Positions 25,678 to 33,468 of a stretch of 35,457 bases of DNA are shown piece after piece. Position numbers and translations under genes: made by a program. Location of the stretch: contig JALEZW010000017.1 in NCBI GenBank assembly GCA_022772675.1, forward strand, positions 1 to 35,457, written 5' to 3'. A model generated the notes under the pieces. The model worked only from the letters and a program-made list of their open reading frames with translations, was not told where the DNA came from and made no database searches. This stretch comes from Agathobacter sp. (GTDB lineage: Bacteria; Bacillota; Clostridia; Lachnospirales; Lachnospiraceae). The first letter of the stretch is position 1. The number at the start of each line of letters is the position of its first letter.

Positions 25678-25959
25678 GTGGAAGACAGGGGAAAAACGAT
25701 AGAGGGTGGTCAGCATCGCCTGACGCTCATCAATCGGAACAGTGGCAGCTTTACCGGGGTTAAAGATGTATTGAACTTTGACTCGGGTGAGATTATTCTG
25801 GATACGGAGCTGGGAAGACTTACCATAAAAGGAAACAATCTTCATGTGAACCGGCTGGATCTGGAGAAAAAGGAAGTGGAGATTGATGGAACCGTAGAGC
25901 TGCTTCAATATGCAGGAATGCCGGGGCACGGACTGTTTGGGAAGTGGTTCGGATCGTGA
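25678..25959 (+). CDS. yabP: Sporulation protein YabP
   Basis: Encodes 93 residues. I prefer GTG 25678, 7 nt after AGGAGGG; ATG 25672 in frame is too close to that site. YabP is a small beta-rich protein made in the mother cell. Family pattern: HRLTLINRNSGSFTGVKDVL, GEIILDTELGRLTIKGNNLH, and a later LDLEKKEVEIDGTVELLQY. In Bacillus it is needed for efficient sporulation together with YabQ; its molecular role is not settled. The stop overlaps the yabQ start (GTGA). Confidence 0.92.
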   Translation: MEDRGKTIEGGQHRLTLINRNSGSFTGVKDVLNFDSGEIILDTELGRLTIKGNNLHVNRLDLEKKEVEIDGTVELLQYAGMPGHGLFGKWFGS

Positions 25960-26372
25960 CAGAGGGATTTCTTTTCCTTTCATTTTTTCTGTTTGGAGTA
26001 GCTGCATTTCTGGGATATGACGGGATTCGGATTTTACGAAGGGTATTTCCCCATGGGATTCTGTGGATCGCAGGAGAGGATTTTCTCTATTGGACCGTGA
26101 CGGGGAGCTGTTTTTTTCTCCGTCTGTGCCAGGAAAATAACGGAAGAATCAGAGGATATCTGCTGTTGGCAGTTGTCCTTGGAGCGGTTTCCTATTATGC
26201 ACTCTTCAGCCGTTTTCTGATGAGGTTTCTGACGAGAGGAATCATTTCAATGAAAAACCGGTTGAAAAAAATGAAAAAAGCGGCTACAATAAGAATGAAT
26301 AAGCTTCATGTGAAAAAGAAGCAGCAAAGATCGGAGAAGGACAATGAGTGCGAAGAGGAGACGCCGCGCTAA
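25956..26372 (+). CDS. yabQ: Spore cortex biosynthesis membrane protein YabQ
   Basis: Encodes 138 residues from GTG 25956, which overlaps the yabP stop as GTGA; an upstream GTG at 25944 lacks room for a ribosome-binding site. The protein has three to four hydrophobic segments (FLFLSFFLFGVAAFLGYDGI, then FLYWTVTGSCFFLRLC and YLLLAVVLGAVSYYALF) and a basic C-terminal tail (KNRLKKMKKAATIRMNKL). YabQ lies in the mother-cell membrane around the forespore and is required for cortex formation. It is recognised by order and membrane pattern, with GYDGIRILRR typical of the family. It overlaps the divIC-like gene by 29 nt. Confidence 0.88.
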   Translation: MTEGFLFLSFFLFGVAAFLGYDGIRILRRVFPHGILWIAGEDFLYWTVTGSCFFLRLCQENNGRIRGYLLLAVVLGAVSYYALFSRFLMRFLTRGIISMKNRLKKMKKAATIRMNKLHVKKKQQRSEKDNECEEETPR

Positions 26373-26637
26373 TGGAGCGGTTGGCATTGTTGTCATAGTT
26401 TTTGCATTTCTGGTGGTTATGACAGTTCAGATCTGCAGAATCAGGGCAAAGGATGCCGATTATGTGCAAAGAGAAGCAGAGCTTAAAAAAGAGTATCAGG
26501 AGGAGACCAAAAGGTCAAGTGAGATTGATGATCTTGAAACCTACATGAACTCATCCGAATACATAGAAGATGTTGCAAAAAGCAAGCTCGGTCTTACTTA
26601 TAAGAATGAGATTATTTTTAAGGAAAAGAAAGAGTAG
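26344..26637 (+). CDS. divIC: Septum formation initiator DivIC/FtsB-like protein
   Basis: Encodes 97 residues; ATG 26344 follows GGAGAAGGA. A basic N-terminus (MSAKRRRRANG) precedes one membrane helix (VGIVVIVFAFLVVMTVQICR), then a coiled coil (EAELKKEYQEETKRSSEIDD) and the conserved end SEYIEDVAKSKLGLTYKNEI. DivIC joins FtsL and DivIB in the divisome and helps to control septal wall synthesis. Gene order with yabQ and spoIIE matches Bacillus. A terminator follows at once, separating it from spoIIE. Confidence 0.92.
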   Translation: MSAKRRRRANGAVGIVVIVFAFLVVMTVQICRIRAKDADYVQREAELKKEYQEETKRSSEIDDLETYMNSSEYIEDVAKSKLGLTYKNEIIFKEKKE

Positions 26638-26673
26638 AGGAAGAATCTGTGTCCTGCAGGTTCTTCCTTTTTT
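26638..26673 (+). terminator. Intrinsic terminator after divIC
   Basis: AGGAAGAA (26638-26645) pairs with TTCTTCCT (26661-26668), with an additional CTG/CAG stem inside, and a T-run to 26673. Confidence 0.88.
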
Positions 26674-26745
26674 AATATCCTATGTTTTGCAGAAACCCAT
26701 TCATGGAACATTTGAACGAAAACTTTTTTTAAAATCACAGAAGAA

Positions 26746-26778
26746 ATGACAGAAAATTCCATGCCATGTGAGTATACT
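26746..26778 (+). promoter_or_regulatory. Candidate Spo0A-dependent promoter of spoIIE
   Basis: ATGACA (26746-26751) and TATACT (26773-26778) are 21 nt apart. SigA promoters activated by Spo0A~P, including spoIIE and spoIIG in Bacillus, have such a long spacer. A Spo0A-box-like CTTGACGAA (7 of 9 to consensus) lies at 26784-26792, downstream of the -10, so it is not in the usual activating place. Confidence 0.5.
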
Positions 26779-26810
26779 TTCGCCTTGACGAATCAATCAG
26801 GAGGTGTGGT

Positions 26811-28703
26811 ATGGACACGAAAAAGAAAAAGAAAGCAGGAGAAAAAAGACTATTGGGGCAAATCCTATATGCACTGTTTGGACTTTTGGCCAGCAGGATA
26901 TGTGTGATGGGATACTATCCCTTTGTCCCGGCATTTTATGCGGCATGCTGCCTGGACAAAAAGAAAAATCTGCTCTTATACATAGGGTTATTTGCGGGAA
27001 TGGGCCTGTCAATGCCTGTGGCTTCCGTGGTAAAATATCTGTTTTCCCTGCTGGTCTTAGGGATTGCTATCCGTTTTTATGTATGGGCAAACAGGAGATG
27101 CAGCGGTTGGACGGCCGGCGTGATTGCGGGAATCACGACGATAGCCATGAACTGTTCCGGTCTCATTGTGACGCAGGTGGGAAAAAGGGAGCTGATACTG
27201 GGAATCAGTGAGGGAATTGCCGTATTTGGCCTGGCAGTGTTATTTCACTATGTTTTCGAAATGGGAACCCAGCTGGCAGACAGCCTGGGGCAGTCCGGGA
27301 ATGAAAAGGAGGAGGCGTTTTCCGATAGCGGAAGGTTTGATGCCCAGGGAAGAATTCACGCCTTTGCAGATGCGGTGGATGAGCTTTCGGCAGCATTTGC
27401 CTCTATGGGAAAGCGTTCCTATAGGGGACAGCCGGAAAGCCTTGCCGTTTTAGAACAGGAGATTACCGGAAAGCTCTGTGGCGGCTGTGATGCCTGCGCC
27501 ATCTGCATGGAACAACAAAAACCGGATTTTTATGCGAGAATCCGTCAGATGCTTACAGCAGTGGTTTCACATAGCCCTAAAGAGGAAATCATAAGCAAGA
27601 ACTATATAGAGGACTGTCCGCACTATTCCGGGATGGTGGAAGAGGCAATCTGGGCTTTTTCCCGGATGGAACTAAATGAAGCCTGGTACCGGAGACTGCA
27701 GGAAAACAGGATGGTAATAGCCGGACAGCTGGATGCCATGTCCTCCGCCCTTCTGGATATGGACCAGGGAATAAAAAATGTGGATGCACGCTCGAAGCTT
27801 TTACTGGCACGCATCAATTTTGAAGCGCGGGAATACGGTCTTGTGGCGGAGCAGCTTCATATTTACGAGGACAGGGATGGAAGGAGAATGATTACCGCGC
27901 AGGTAGCCAGCAAATGGGGCGGGGGCATTCCCGCAAAAAATTACAGGAAGGCACTGGAGCGTGCCACCGGGATTGCCATCCGGCTGCAGAAAGATGCGAG
28001 AAATATTCTGACGCAGGAAGCGGTTTCCATTACTGCATATGAAGATACCTGTTTTTATGCCTTATCCGGGGTGGCTTCCGAGACCAAGGAGGGCTCTGGC
28101 ATGAGTGGAGATAATTTTTCACTGTTTACTCTGGAAAACGGACATTATCACATCTGTCTTTCAGACGGAATGGGGAGCGGACCGGATGCGTTTAGGGAAA
28201 GCGATATGGTGGTAGAGCTTATGGAAAAATTTTTGGAGGCAGGCTTTCCAGCAGAAACGGCAATCCGGATGATGAACTCTGCCATGGTGCTTAAGGGAGA
28301 AAATGAGTCCTATTCCACTTTGGATTTTGCATCCCTTGACCTTTACAGCGGGCATTTGGAGCTTACCAAAATCGGAGCGGCGGCATCCTTTGTCTGCCAT
28401 AATCACAAGGTAAGCTGCCTTACTTCGCCATCTCTTCCGGCGGGAGTGGATGCCTCTTATTCCGGGGATCTTCTGGAAAGGAATCTTACGCACGGTGATT
28501 TTCTTGTCATGGTAACGGATGGTGTGTTAGAATATCTACATGTCAAAAATCCGGAGGAAAAGCTTGCAGAGATGATCAGTGAGATCAATACAGAAAATGC
28601 CGGGACTTTTGCAAGTACGCTGATGGAGCACGTCATGCTTTTTACGGGCGGGCATGCCATGGATGACATGACGATCATCGTCACCGGCATCTGGGAGAAA
28701 TAA
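26811..28703 (+). CDS. spoIIE: Stage II sporulation protein E (PP2C-type phosphatase)
   Basis: Encodes 630 residues; ATG 26811 follows AGGAGG. SpoIIE dephosphorylates SpoIIAA and so activates SigF in the forespore. The C-terminal PP2C domain has SDGMGSG (451-457; D452), TDGVLE (D570) and a DDMTII motif (D618, D619), the metal-binding residues. The middle region has CGGCDACAICM. The membrane part is short: about five hydrophobic segments in residues 15-160, where Bacillus SpoIIE has ten in about 320 residues, and the total is some 200 residues shorter. The stop overlaps the tilS start by one base. Likely transcribed with tilS, hpt and ftsH. Confidence 0.94.
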   Translation: MDTKKKKKAGEKRLLGQILYALFGLLASRICVMGYYPFVPAFYAACCLDKKKNLLLYIGLFAGMGLSMPVASVVKYLFSLLVLGIAIRFYVWANRRCSGWTAGVIAGITTIAMNCSGLIVTQVGKRELILGISEGIAVFGLAVLFHYVFEMGTQLADSLGQSGNEKEEAFSDSGRFDAQGRIHAFADAVDELSAAFASMGKRSYRGQPESLAVLEQEITGKLCGGCDACAICMEQQKPDFYARIRQMLTAVVSHSPKEEIISKNYIEDCPHYSGMVEEAIWAFSRMELNEAWYRRLQENRMVIAGQLDAMSSALLDMDQGIKNVDARSKLLLARINFEAREYGLVAEQLHIYEDRDGRRMITAQVASKWGGGIPAKNYRKALERATGIAIRLQKDARNILTQEAVSITAYEDTCFYALSGVASETKEGSGMSGDNFSLFTLENGHYHICLSDGMGSGPDAFRESDMVVELMEKFLEAGFPAETAIRMMNSAMVLKGENESYSTLDFASLDLYSGHLELTKIGAAASFVCHNHKVSCLTSPSLPAGVDASYSGDLLERNLTHGDFLVMVTDGVLEYLHVKNPEEKLAEMISEINTENAGTFASTLMEHVMLFTGGHAMDDMTIIVTGIWEK

Positions 28704-30124
28704 TGGTTGAACAGGTAAAGAAATACATGGAACAATGGCATATGACAGAGAAAGGCTGTACGGTAGTGGCCGGGGTGTCGGGGGGTGCGGATTCCGTATG
28801 TTTATGTCTTGTGTTACAGGAACTTTCCACACAAATGGATTTTTCCCTGGAAGTTATCCACGTGGAACATGGAATCCGGGGGGAGGAAAGCAGAAAGGAT
28901 GCGGCATTTGTACAGGAACTCTGCAGTAAACTTGGAATTTCCTGCCATATGGTGCAGGTTTCCGTTCCCGGATATGCAAGGGAGAATCATCTGGGGGAGG
29001 AGGAAGCTGCAAGAATTTTACGTTACCACGCCTTTGCGGAAATTGCAGAGGGGAGGAAAAATGTGCGTATTGCGGTTGCACACCATATGGAGGATAATGC
29101 GGAGACCATGTTGTTTCAGCTGGTTCGGGGAAGCGGGCTGGATGGGCTGTGCGGGATGCGTCCAGTGAGAACCGGAGAACAGGGGGAAATTTATATCCGT
29201 CCGTTTCTTACCGTAAGCCGTGGGCAGATTGAAGCCTGTTTAAAAGAGAAAGGACAGGATTTTTGTGAGGACAGTACCAACAGCTGTGAAGCCTACAGCA
29301 GAAACCGGATGAGAAACCGGGTGATTCCGGAACTGAGTGCCATTAACCGGCAGGCGGTGTCCCATATCTGTGATGCCATGCAGCAGTTGTCACAGCTTCG
29401 GGATTATCTCGAGGAACAGACAAAAGCCTGTGCCCCGCAGGTGATTGTGCATGGGAAAAATGAGATTGCATTAGATATTGAGAAGCTTTCTGTTTTACCG
29501 GAAGCTATCCGTATGCGGCTGATCCGTGAGGCACTGCAGGAGACAGCAGGGGCAAAAAAAGACATTACATCGACCCACATTGAGGCAGTGGCAGGACTTA
29601 TGGGAAAACAGACCGGAAAATCTATTGAGCTTCCTTATGGAGTCAGGGCGTACCGGCAATATGGGGGGATTGTGCTGACTTCTGCAGCAGTGAATGCCAT
29701 AGAACCGGTATGTGTCAGCGTTTCCTTAGACTTATTATCAGAAGGTGTATTTTCTCTCAAAGCAGGGGATGGCTGTTTTCAGGGCCGTATTTTTGAATTT
29801 GATGGAAATATGCATAAAATTCCACAAAAAATCTATACGAAATGGTTTGATTGTGATATGATAAAGGATAGCTTTACCATTCGAACAAGAAAACCGGGAG
29901 ATTTTTTTCTATTGGATTCTGCCGGTCACCACAAGAAGCTGGAGGATTATTTCGTGGACCGTAAAGTCCCGGCGGCACAGAGGGATGAATGTCTTCTTGT
30001 GACCCGGGGGGCAGAGGTACTTTGGATTGTCGGAGGACGCATGGCATACGGAGCCGGGATTTCAGAGCAAACGAAAAAAGTTTTGGAAATCACTGTAAAA
30101 GGCAGGAAATACAGGGAGGAATAG
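28703..30124 (+). CDS. tilS: tRNA(Ile)-lysidine synthetase
   Basis: Encodes 473 residues; ATG 28703 shares one base with the spoIIE stop. TilS converts cytidine-34 of tRNA-Ile2 (CAU) to lysidine, changing its identity from Met to Ile. The PP-loop motif SGGADS is at 26-31 (VVAGVSGGADSVCLCLVLQE), followed by VEHGIRGEESRKDAAFV and HHMEDNAETML. The C-terminal domain with TRKPGDFF and HHKKLEDYFVDRKVPAAQR is complete. Length is typical. Gene order spoIIE-tilS-hpt-ftsH agrees with Bacillus (yacA). Confidence 0.96.
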   Translation: MVEQVKKYMEQWHMTEKGCTVVAGVSGGADSVCLCLVLQELSTQMDFSLEVIHVEHGIRGEESRKDAAFVQELCSKLGISCHMVQVSVPGYARENHLGEEEAARILRYHAFAEIAEGRKNVRIAVAHHMEDNAETMLFQLVRGSGLDGLCGMRPVRTGEQGEIYIRPFLTVSRGQIEACLKEKGQDFCEDSTNSCEAYSRNRMRNRVIPELSAINRQAVSHICDAMQQLSQLRDYLEEQTKACAPQVIVHGKNEIALDIEKLSVLPEAIRMRLIREALQETAGAKKDITSTHIEAVAGLMGKQTGKSIELPYGVRAYRQYGGIVLTSAAVNAIEPVCVSVSLDLLSEGVFSLKAGDGCFQGRIFEFDGNMHKIPQKIYTKWFDCDMIKDSFTIRTRKPGDFFLLDSAGHHKKLEDYFVDRKVPAAQRDECLLVTRGAEVLWIVGGRMAYGAGISEQTKKVLEITVKGRKYREE

Positions 30125-30127
30125 GTC

Positions 30128-30670
30128 ATGGATTACAGAGAAAAACATAAAATTTCCGTATATCTGACGGAAGAACAGCTGAACCGGAGAATCGCTGAGA
30201 TCGGAGCAGACATTACCAAACGGTTTGCAGGCGAGTCCGTGTATCTGGTGTGCATTTTGAAAGGTTCTATCTTTTTTACCACAGAGCTTGCCAAAAGGAT
30301 CGCTCTTCCGATGACAATCGATTTCCTCTCGGCATCCAGCTATGGTGCCCAGACTAAATCCTCCGGGGTAGTCAGTATCAAAAAGGATCTGGAGCAGTCT
30401 ATCGAAGGCGAGAACGTTATTGTTGTGGAGGATATTGTGGATTCCGGACATACGTTAAGCCGTCTGATGCAGCTGTTCGAGAGCAGAAATCCGAAGACAC
30501 TGACCATCTGTACGCTTTTGGATAAGCCGGAGAGGCGTGTGGTTAAGGATTTGAAGGTGGACTATACAGGATTTGTGATTCCGGACAAGTTTGTGGTGGG
30601 CTTCGGTCTGGATTACGATCAGAGATACCGCAATCTTCCCTATATCGGATTTGTGGAAGATGTGGAGTAA
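30128..30670 (+). CDS. hpt: Hypoxanthine-guanine phosphoribosyltransferase
   Basis: Encodes 180 residues; ATG 30128 follows AGGGAGGAA. It salvages hypoxanthine and guanine with PRPP. The PRPP-binding motif VVVEDIVDSGHTL covers residues 98-110 (E101, D102), and the pyrophosphate loop is LKGSIFF. The ending VGFGLDYDQRYRNLPYIGF is typical. It lies 3 nt after tilS and 17 nt before ftsH, the usual tilS-hpt-ftsH order. Confidence 0.97.
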   Translation: MDYREKHKISVYLTEEQLNRRIAEIGADITKRFAGESVYLVCILKGSIFFTTELAKRIALPMTIDFLSASSYGAQTKSSGVVSIKKDLEQSIEGENVIVVEDIVDSGHTLSRLMQLFESRNPKTLTICTLLDKPERRVVKDLKVDYTGFVIPDKFVVGFGLDYDQRYRNLPYIGFVEDVE

Positions 30671-30687
30671 AGAAGGAGAATATAACA

Positions 30688-32511
30688 TTGAATACAAAAA
30701 AACAAAACGGGTTTGGCGGTTTTGGTGTCTATGTGATGCTGATTCTGCTGGTAGTTTTTCTGTGGTACATGTTTACCAGTAACAGTGCGACCAGTGATTT
30801 TGGAAGGGAAAACTTAATCAGGGCGCTGGATGACAACAAGGTTGTGAGCATCCGTGTGGAACAGAACAGAGAGGTTCCTACCGGATACTTAAGCATTAAG
30901 ATGAAGGACGGTTCCTCTGAGCGGCTGTACACTTCTGATGTTAACGAGATACAGACTCTGCTTCAGGAGAAGGATTTTACCAATTATGTGGTGGATGATG
31001 TGCCGGCAGAGAGCTGGATCATGAAATTACTTCCGTATCTTCTTATCTTCGGAGCGATTTTTATCCTGTTTGTCATTATGAATAATAACGCTGCTGCAAG
31101 TAACAGCAATGGGAAAATGATGAATTTCGGGAAAAACCGCGCGAAGCTTTCCACGGAAGAGGACAACAAGGTTACTTTCGAAAATGTGGCAGGCTTAAAA
31201 GAGGAAAAGGAAGATCTGGAGGAGATTGTTGATTTCCTGCGGGCACCGAAAAAATATACAAAGCTTGGCGCAAGAATTCCTAAGGGGGTACTGTTAGAGG
31301 GACCTCCGGGAACCGGTAAGACTCTGCTGGCAAAAGCAGTAGCAGGAGAGGCAGGAGTGCCGTTCTTTAGTATTTCCGGTTCGGATTTCGTAGAAATGTT
31401 TGTGGGTGTCGGTGCATCCCGTGTGCGTGACCTTTTTGAGGATGCCAAGAAGAATGCGCCGTGTATCGTATTTATCGATGAGATTGATGCTGTTGCGAGA
31501 CGCCGTGGAACCGGAATGGGCGGCGGACACGATGAACGTGAGCAGACCTTAAACCAGATGCTGGTGGAGATGGACGGTTTTGGTGTTAATGAGGGCATCA
31601 TTGTCATGGCAGCAACAAACCGTGTGGATATCTTAGATCCTGCCATCCTGCGTCCGGGACGTTTTGACAGGAAGATTGTGGTGGGCAGGCCGGATGTGGC
31701 AGGCAGAGAAGAAATTTTAAATGTCCATGCAAAGAACAAACCATTAGGTGATGATGTGGATTTAAAGCAGGTGGCACAGACTACCGCAGGCTTTACCGGT
31801 GCAGACCTTGAAAATCTGTTGAATGAGGCAGCAATCCTTACGGCAAAGGAGGAGAGGGCTTTTATCACCCAGGCAGATATCCAGAAAGCCTTTATCAAGG
31901 TGGGAATTGGCGCAGAGAAGCACAGCCGCGTCATTTCTGAGAAGGAAAAGAAGATTACAGCCTATCACGAGAGTGGTCATGCAATTTTATTCCATGTGCT
32001 TCCGGATGTGGGACCGGTGCATACGATTTCCATTATCCCTACGGGAGCTGGAGCAGCAGGATATACTATGCCATTGCCGGAGCGGGATGAGATGTTTAAC
32101 TCCAAGGGACGCATGCTACAGGAAATTGTGGTAGACCTTGGCGGCCGCGTGGCAGAAGAACTGGTATTTGACGATATCACAACGGGAGCATCCCAGGATA
32201 TCAAACAGGCCACCCAGATGGCACGGGATATGGTGACACGTTACGGTATGTCAGAGAATATCGGTCTGATCTGTTACAAGGATGATGATGATGAGGTATT
32301 TATCGGACGCGACCTTGCTCATGCCCATAACTATAGCGAGGGCGTAGCCGGAGCCATTGACGCAGAGGTAAAACGTATCATTGATGAGGCTTATGAGAAA
32401 GCAAAGAAGATCATCAATGAAAACCGTGCAATCCTTGACCGGTGTGCAGAACTTCTTCTGGAAAAGGAGAAGATTACCCGTGAGGAGTTTGAGGCACTTT
32501 TTGAGGCATAA
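30688..32511 (+). CDS. ftsH: ATP-dependent zinc metalloprotease FtsH
   Basis: Encodes 607 residues from TTG 30688, with AAGGAG 9 nt upstream. FtsH degrades misfolded membrane proteins and selected regulators. Two membrane helices (about 8-28 and 110-130) flank an extracytoplasmic segment. The AAA domain has Walker A GPPGTGKT (205-212), Walker [10 protein letters not shown] and second-region-of-homology [19 protein letters not shown]. The protease HESGH motif is at 427-431, with the third zinc ligand in the region [18 protein letters not shown]. The C-terminus is normal. Directly after the stop there is a piece of a palindromic repeat and no obvious terminator. Confidence 0.97.
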   Translation: MNTKKQNGFGGFGVYVMLILLVVFLWYMFTSNSATSDFGRENLIRALDDNKVVSIRVEQNREVPTGYLSIKMKDGSSERLYTSDVNEIQTLLQEKDFTNYVVDDVPAESWIMKLLPYLLIFGAIFILFVIMNNNAAASNSNGKMMNFGKNRAKLSTEEDNKVTFENVAGLKEEKEDLEEIVDFLRAPKKYTKLGARIPKGVLLEGPPGTGKTLLAKAVAGEAGVPFFSISGSDFVEMFVGVGASRVRDLFEDAKKNAPCIVFIDEIDAVARRRGTGMGGGHDEREQTLNQMLVEMDGFGVNEGIIVMAATNRVDILDPAILRPGRFDRKIVVGRPDVAGREEILNVHAKNKPLGDDVDLKQVAQTTAGFTGADLENLLNEAAILTAKEERAFITQADIQKAFIKVGIGAEKHSRVISEKEKKITAYHESGHAILFHVLPDVGPVHTISIIPTGAGAAGYTMPLPERDEMFNSKGRMLQEIVVDLGGRVAEELVFDDITTGASQDIKQATQMARDMVTRYGMSENIGLICYKDDDDEVFIGRDLAHAHNYSEGVAGAIDAEVKRIIDEAYEKAKKIINENRAILDRCAELLLEKEKITREEFEALFEA

Positions 32512-32518
32512 GGTTCTC

Positions 32519-32548
32519 CGAATGTATGGGGAGGGGTTCTGAATAGTT
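32519..32548. repeat. 30-bp remnant of the pflB-leader palindromic repeat
   Basis: Positions 32519-32548 are identical to 12185-12214, the right end of the 197-bp element, including GGGGTTCTGAATAGTT. It begins 8 nt after the ftsH stop. No left half is found here, so this is a truncated copy. Confidence 0.85.
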
Positions 32549-32571
32549 GCCAGTAGGAATAGAAATAAGAG

Positions 32572-32649
32572 TGTGCAATATGCACAAAAACTCATATAAA
32601 TTTTTGTGAAGTTTATGCACACTTATTTTCGGAATCGTGGTACTATAAT
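32572..32649 (+). promoter_or_regulatory. Promoter and operator-like region of small RNA copy 1
   Basis: TATAAT (32644-32649) is preceded at 19 nt by GCACACTT (32617-32624), a spacing shared by all three copies. No TTGACA-like -35 exists. A perfect inverted repeat, TGTGCA-ATA-TGCACA, lies at 32572-32586. The lack of a -35 box and the repeated TGTGCA motifs suggest an activator-dependent promoter, by inference. Confidence 0.55.
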
Positions 32650-32654
32650 AACCG

Positions 32655-32748
32655 TAAAAACCCCCCAATACATTATATATAGTTTTTGCTATACCCCATA
32701 GTAAAAATACCTTCTCCTAAAAAGACAGCGTTCGTAGCTGTCTTTTTT
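32655..32748 (+). ncRNA. Candidate small RNA, copy 1 of 3
   Basis: About 94 nt from the expected start after TATAAT (32644-32649) to the end of a terminator. The parts are: a C-run CCCCCC at 32661-32666; a hairpin TTTTTGCTAT (32683-32692) with ATAGTAAAAA (32698-32707) showing loop ACCCC; a single-stranded linker with CCTTCTCCT (32710-32718); and the intrinsic terminator GACAGC (32724-32729) with GCTGTC (32737-32742), extended by A/T pairs and followed by a T-run. No good reading frame exists. Near-identical copies lie at 33063-33151 and 33361-33451. The C-rich exposed motifs are typical of RNAs that pair with Shine-Dalgarno regions. Transcript start is predicted, not observed. Confidence 0.65.
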
Positions 32749-32841
32749 CATATCTATTCAGGAGTCTGCCCCAAATACTTTTATAAAACCCTGCGTTTTA
32801 CGTGCCTTTGATACAGCAGGGAGGAATTCATTTCGCATATT

Positions 32842-32876
32842 ATGATACAAGGGTCAAAAGGTATTTTGCTCTTCAT
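32842..32876. repeat. Second copy of a possible dispersed intergenic repeat
   Basis: ATGATACAAGGG (32842-32853) is identical to 975-986, and the following A-run and TTTTG are shared in layout. CAAAA with TTTTG can pair. It lies in the gene-free stretch 32749-32902 between small RNA copies 1 and 2, in which I see nothing else that codes. Confidence 0.4.
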
Positions 32877-33010
32877 TAGATAAATATGGTGAAAAAGCCT
32901 GATGTGCAAAAAAATAGGAGAGGCGGGATTTGGTTTGTGCGATTTTTTATGACCACTGTAAAAAATGGGACTTTAGTACTGTGTAAATTGTATAGAAACA
33001 GCTGGTAAGT

Positions 33011-33057
33011 TTTTTCACGTTTGTGCACACTTCTCCATGGAAACATGATATTATAAT
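33011..33057 (+). promoter_or_regulatory. Promoter region of small RNA copy 2
   Basis: The perfect palindrome TGTGCACA (33022-33029) lies 22 nt before TATAAT (33052-33057). The region TTTTTTCACGTTTGTGCACA is shared with copy 3. There is no SigA -35 box at the normal distance. Confidence 0.55.
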
Positions 33058-33062
33058 AACTG

Positions 33063-33151
33063 TAAAACCCCCAATACATTATATAGTTTTTGCTATACCC
33101 CATAGTAAAAATACCTTCTCCTAAAAGACAGCGTTCGTAGCTGTCTTTTTT
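33063..33151 (+). ncRNA. Candidate small RNA, copy 2 of 3
   Basis: Same layout as copy 1: CCCCC (33068-33072), a hairpin with loop ACCCC whose stem includes a G-T pair (33092 with 33106), the linker CCTTCTCCT (33114-33122), and terminator GACAGC (33127-33132) with GCTGTC (33140-33145) and a T-run. It differs from copy 1 by loss of one C and of two bases in the TATA stretch, and one A before the terminator. Changes fall in spacers, while the C-rich motifs and both hairpins are kept, as expected for selected RNA function. Confidence 0.65.
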
Positions 33152-33308
33152 ATTTGGAAAGAGCCCCTGGTACACCAGAAACTTTTTATTTGGGGTGCTG
33201 TGTGCAAAAAAATAGGATCAGCGGGATTTGGTTTGTGCGATTTTTTATACCTGTTGTAAAAAATGGGACTTAAGTACTGTGTAAACTGTATAGAAACAGT
33301 TGATAAGT

Positions 33309-33355
33309 TTTTTCACGTTTGTGCACACTTCTCCATGGAAACATGATATTATAAT
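33309..33355 (+). promoter_or_regulatory. Promoter region of small RNA copy 3
   Basis: TGTGCACA (33320-33327) lies 22 nt before TATAAT (33350-33355), as in copy 2, with the same flanks. Confidence 0.55.
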
Positions 33356-33360
33356 AACCG

Positions 33361-33451
33361 TAAAAACCCCCCAATACATTATATAGTTTTTACTATACCC
33401 CATAGTAAAAATACCTTCTCCTAAAAAGACAGCGTTCGTAGCTGTCTTTTT
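33361..33451 (+). ncRNA. Candidate small RNA, copy 3 of 3
   Basis: Same layout: CCCCCC (33367-33372), hairpin TTTTTACTAT/ATAGTAAAAA with loop ACCCC, linker CCTTCTCCT (33414-33422), and terminator GACAGC (33428-33433) with GCTGTC (33441-33446). In the stem, position 33392 is A and pairs with T33406, where copies 1 and 2 have G paired with T: a change that keeps the pair. It ends 18 nt before the -35 box of the tRNA operon. Confidence 0.65.
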
Positions 33452-33468
33452 AATTTTCATATTTTCTG

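Larger units (their letters stand above)
32903..33151 (+). repeat. Tandem unit A (about 250 bp) containing small RNA copy 2
   Basis: Starts TGTGCAAAAAAATAGGA and ends at the terminator. It aligns over its whole length with 33201-33451 with only scattered differences, so the unit was duplicated together with its upstream region. The upstream half holds several TGTGC motifs (32903, 32935, 33022). Confidence 0.85.
33201..33451 (+). repeat. Tandem unit B (about 250 bp) containing small RNA copy 3
   Basis: Duplicate of 32903-33151. Differences are single-base changes and a few 1-bp gaps, concentrated in the upstream half; the promoter block and the RNA are almost unchanged. Confidence 0.85.

Noticed and set aside
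26784..26792. Spo0A box as activator site of spoIIE
   Set aside because: The match is 7 of 9 and lies downstream of the -10 box, so I do not list it as a separate regulatory site.
30984..31934. Long minus-strand open frame (316 codons) inside ftsH
   Set aside because: It is antisense to the conserved AAA domain, Ser-rich in the manner of shadow translations, and has no homology or ribosome-binding site.
32876..33175. Minus-strand reading frame in the tandem region, with a similar one at 33245-33460
   Set aside because: The two share peptide sequence only because the DNA is repeated. They read through the terminator and promoter of the small RNA on the opposite strand and have no ribosome-binding site.
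32903..33451. CRISPR array
   Set aside because: There are only two or three long units of about 250 bp, without short repeats and unique spacers of fixed size, and no cas genes.
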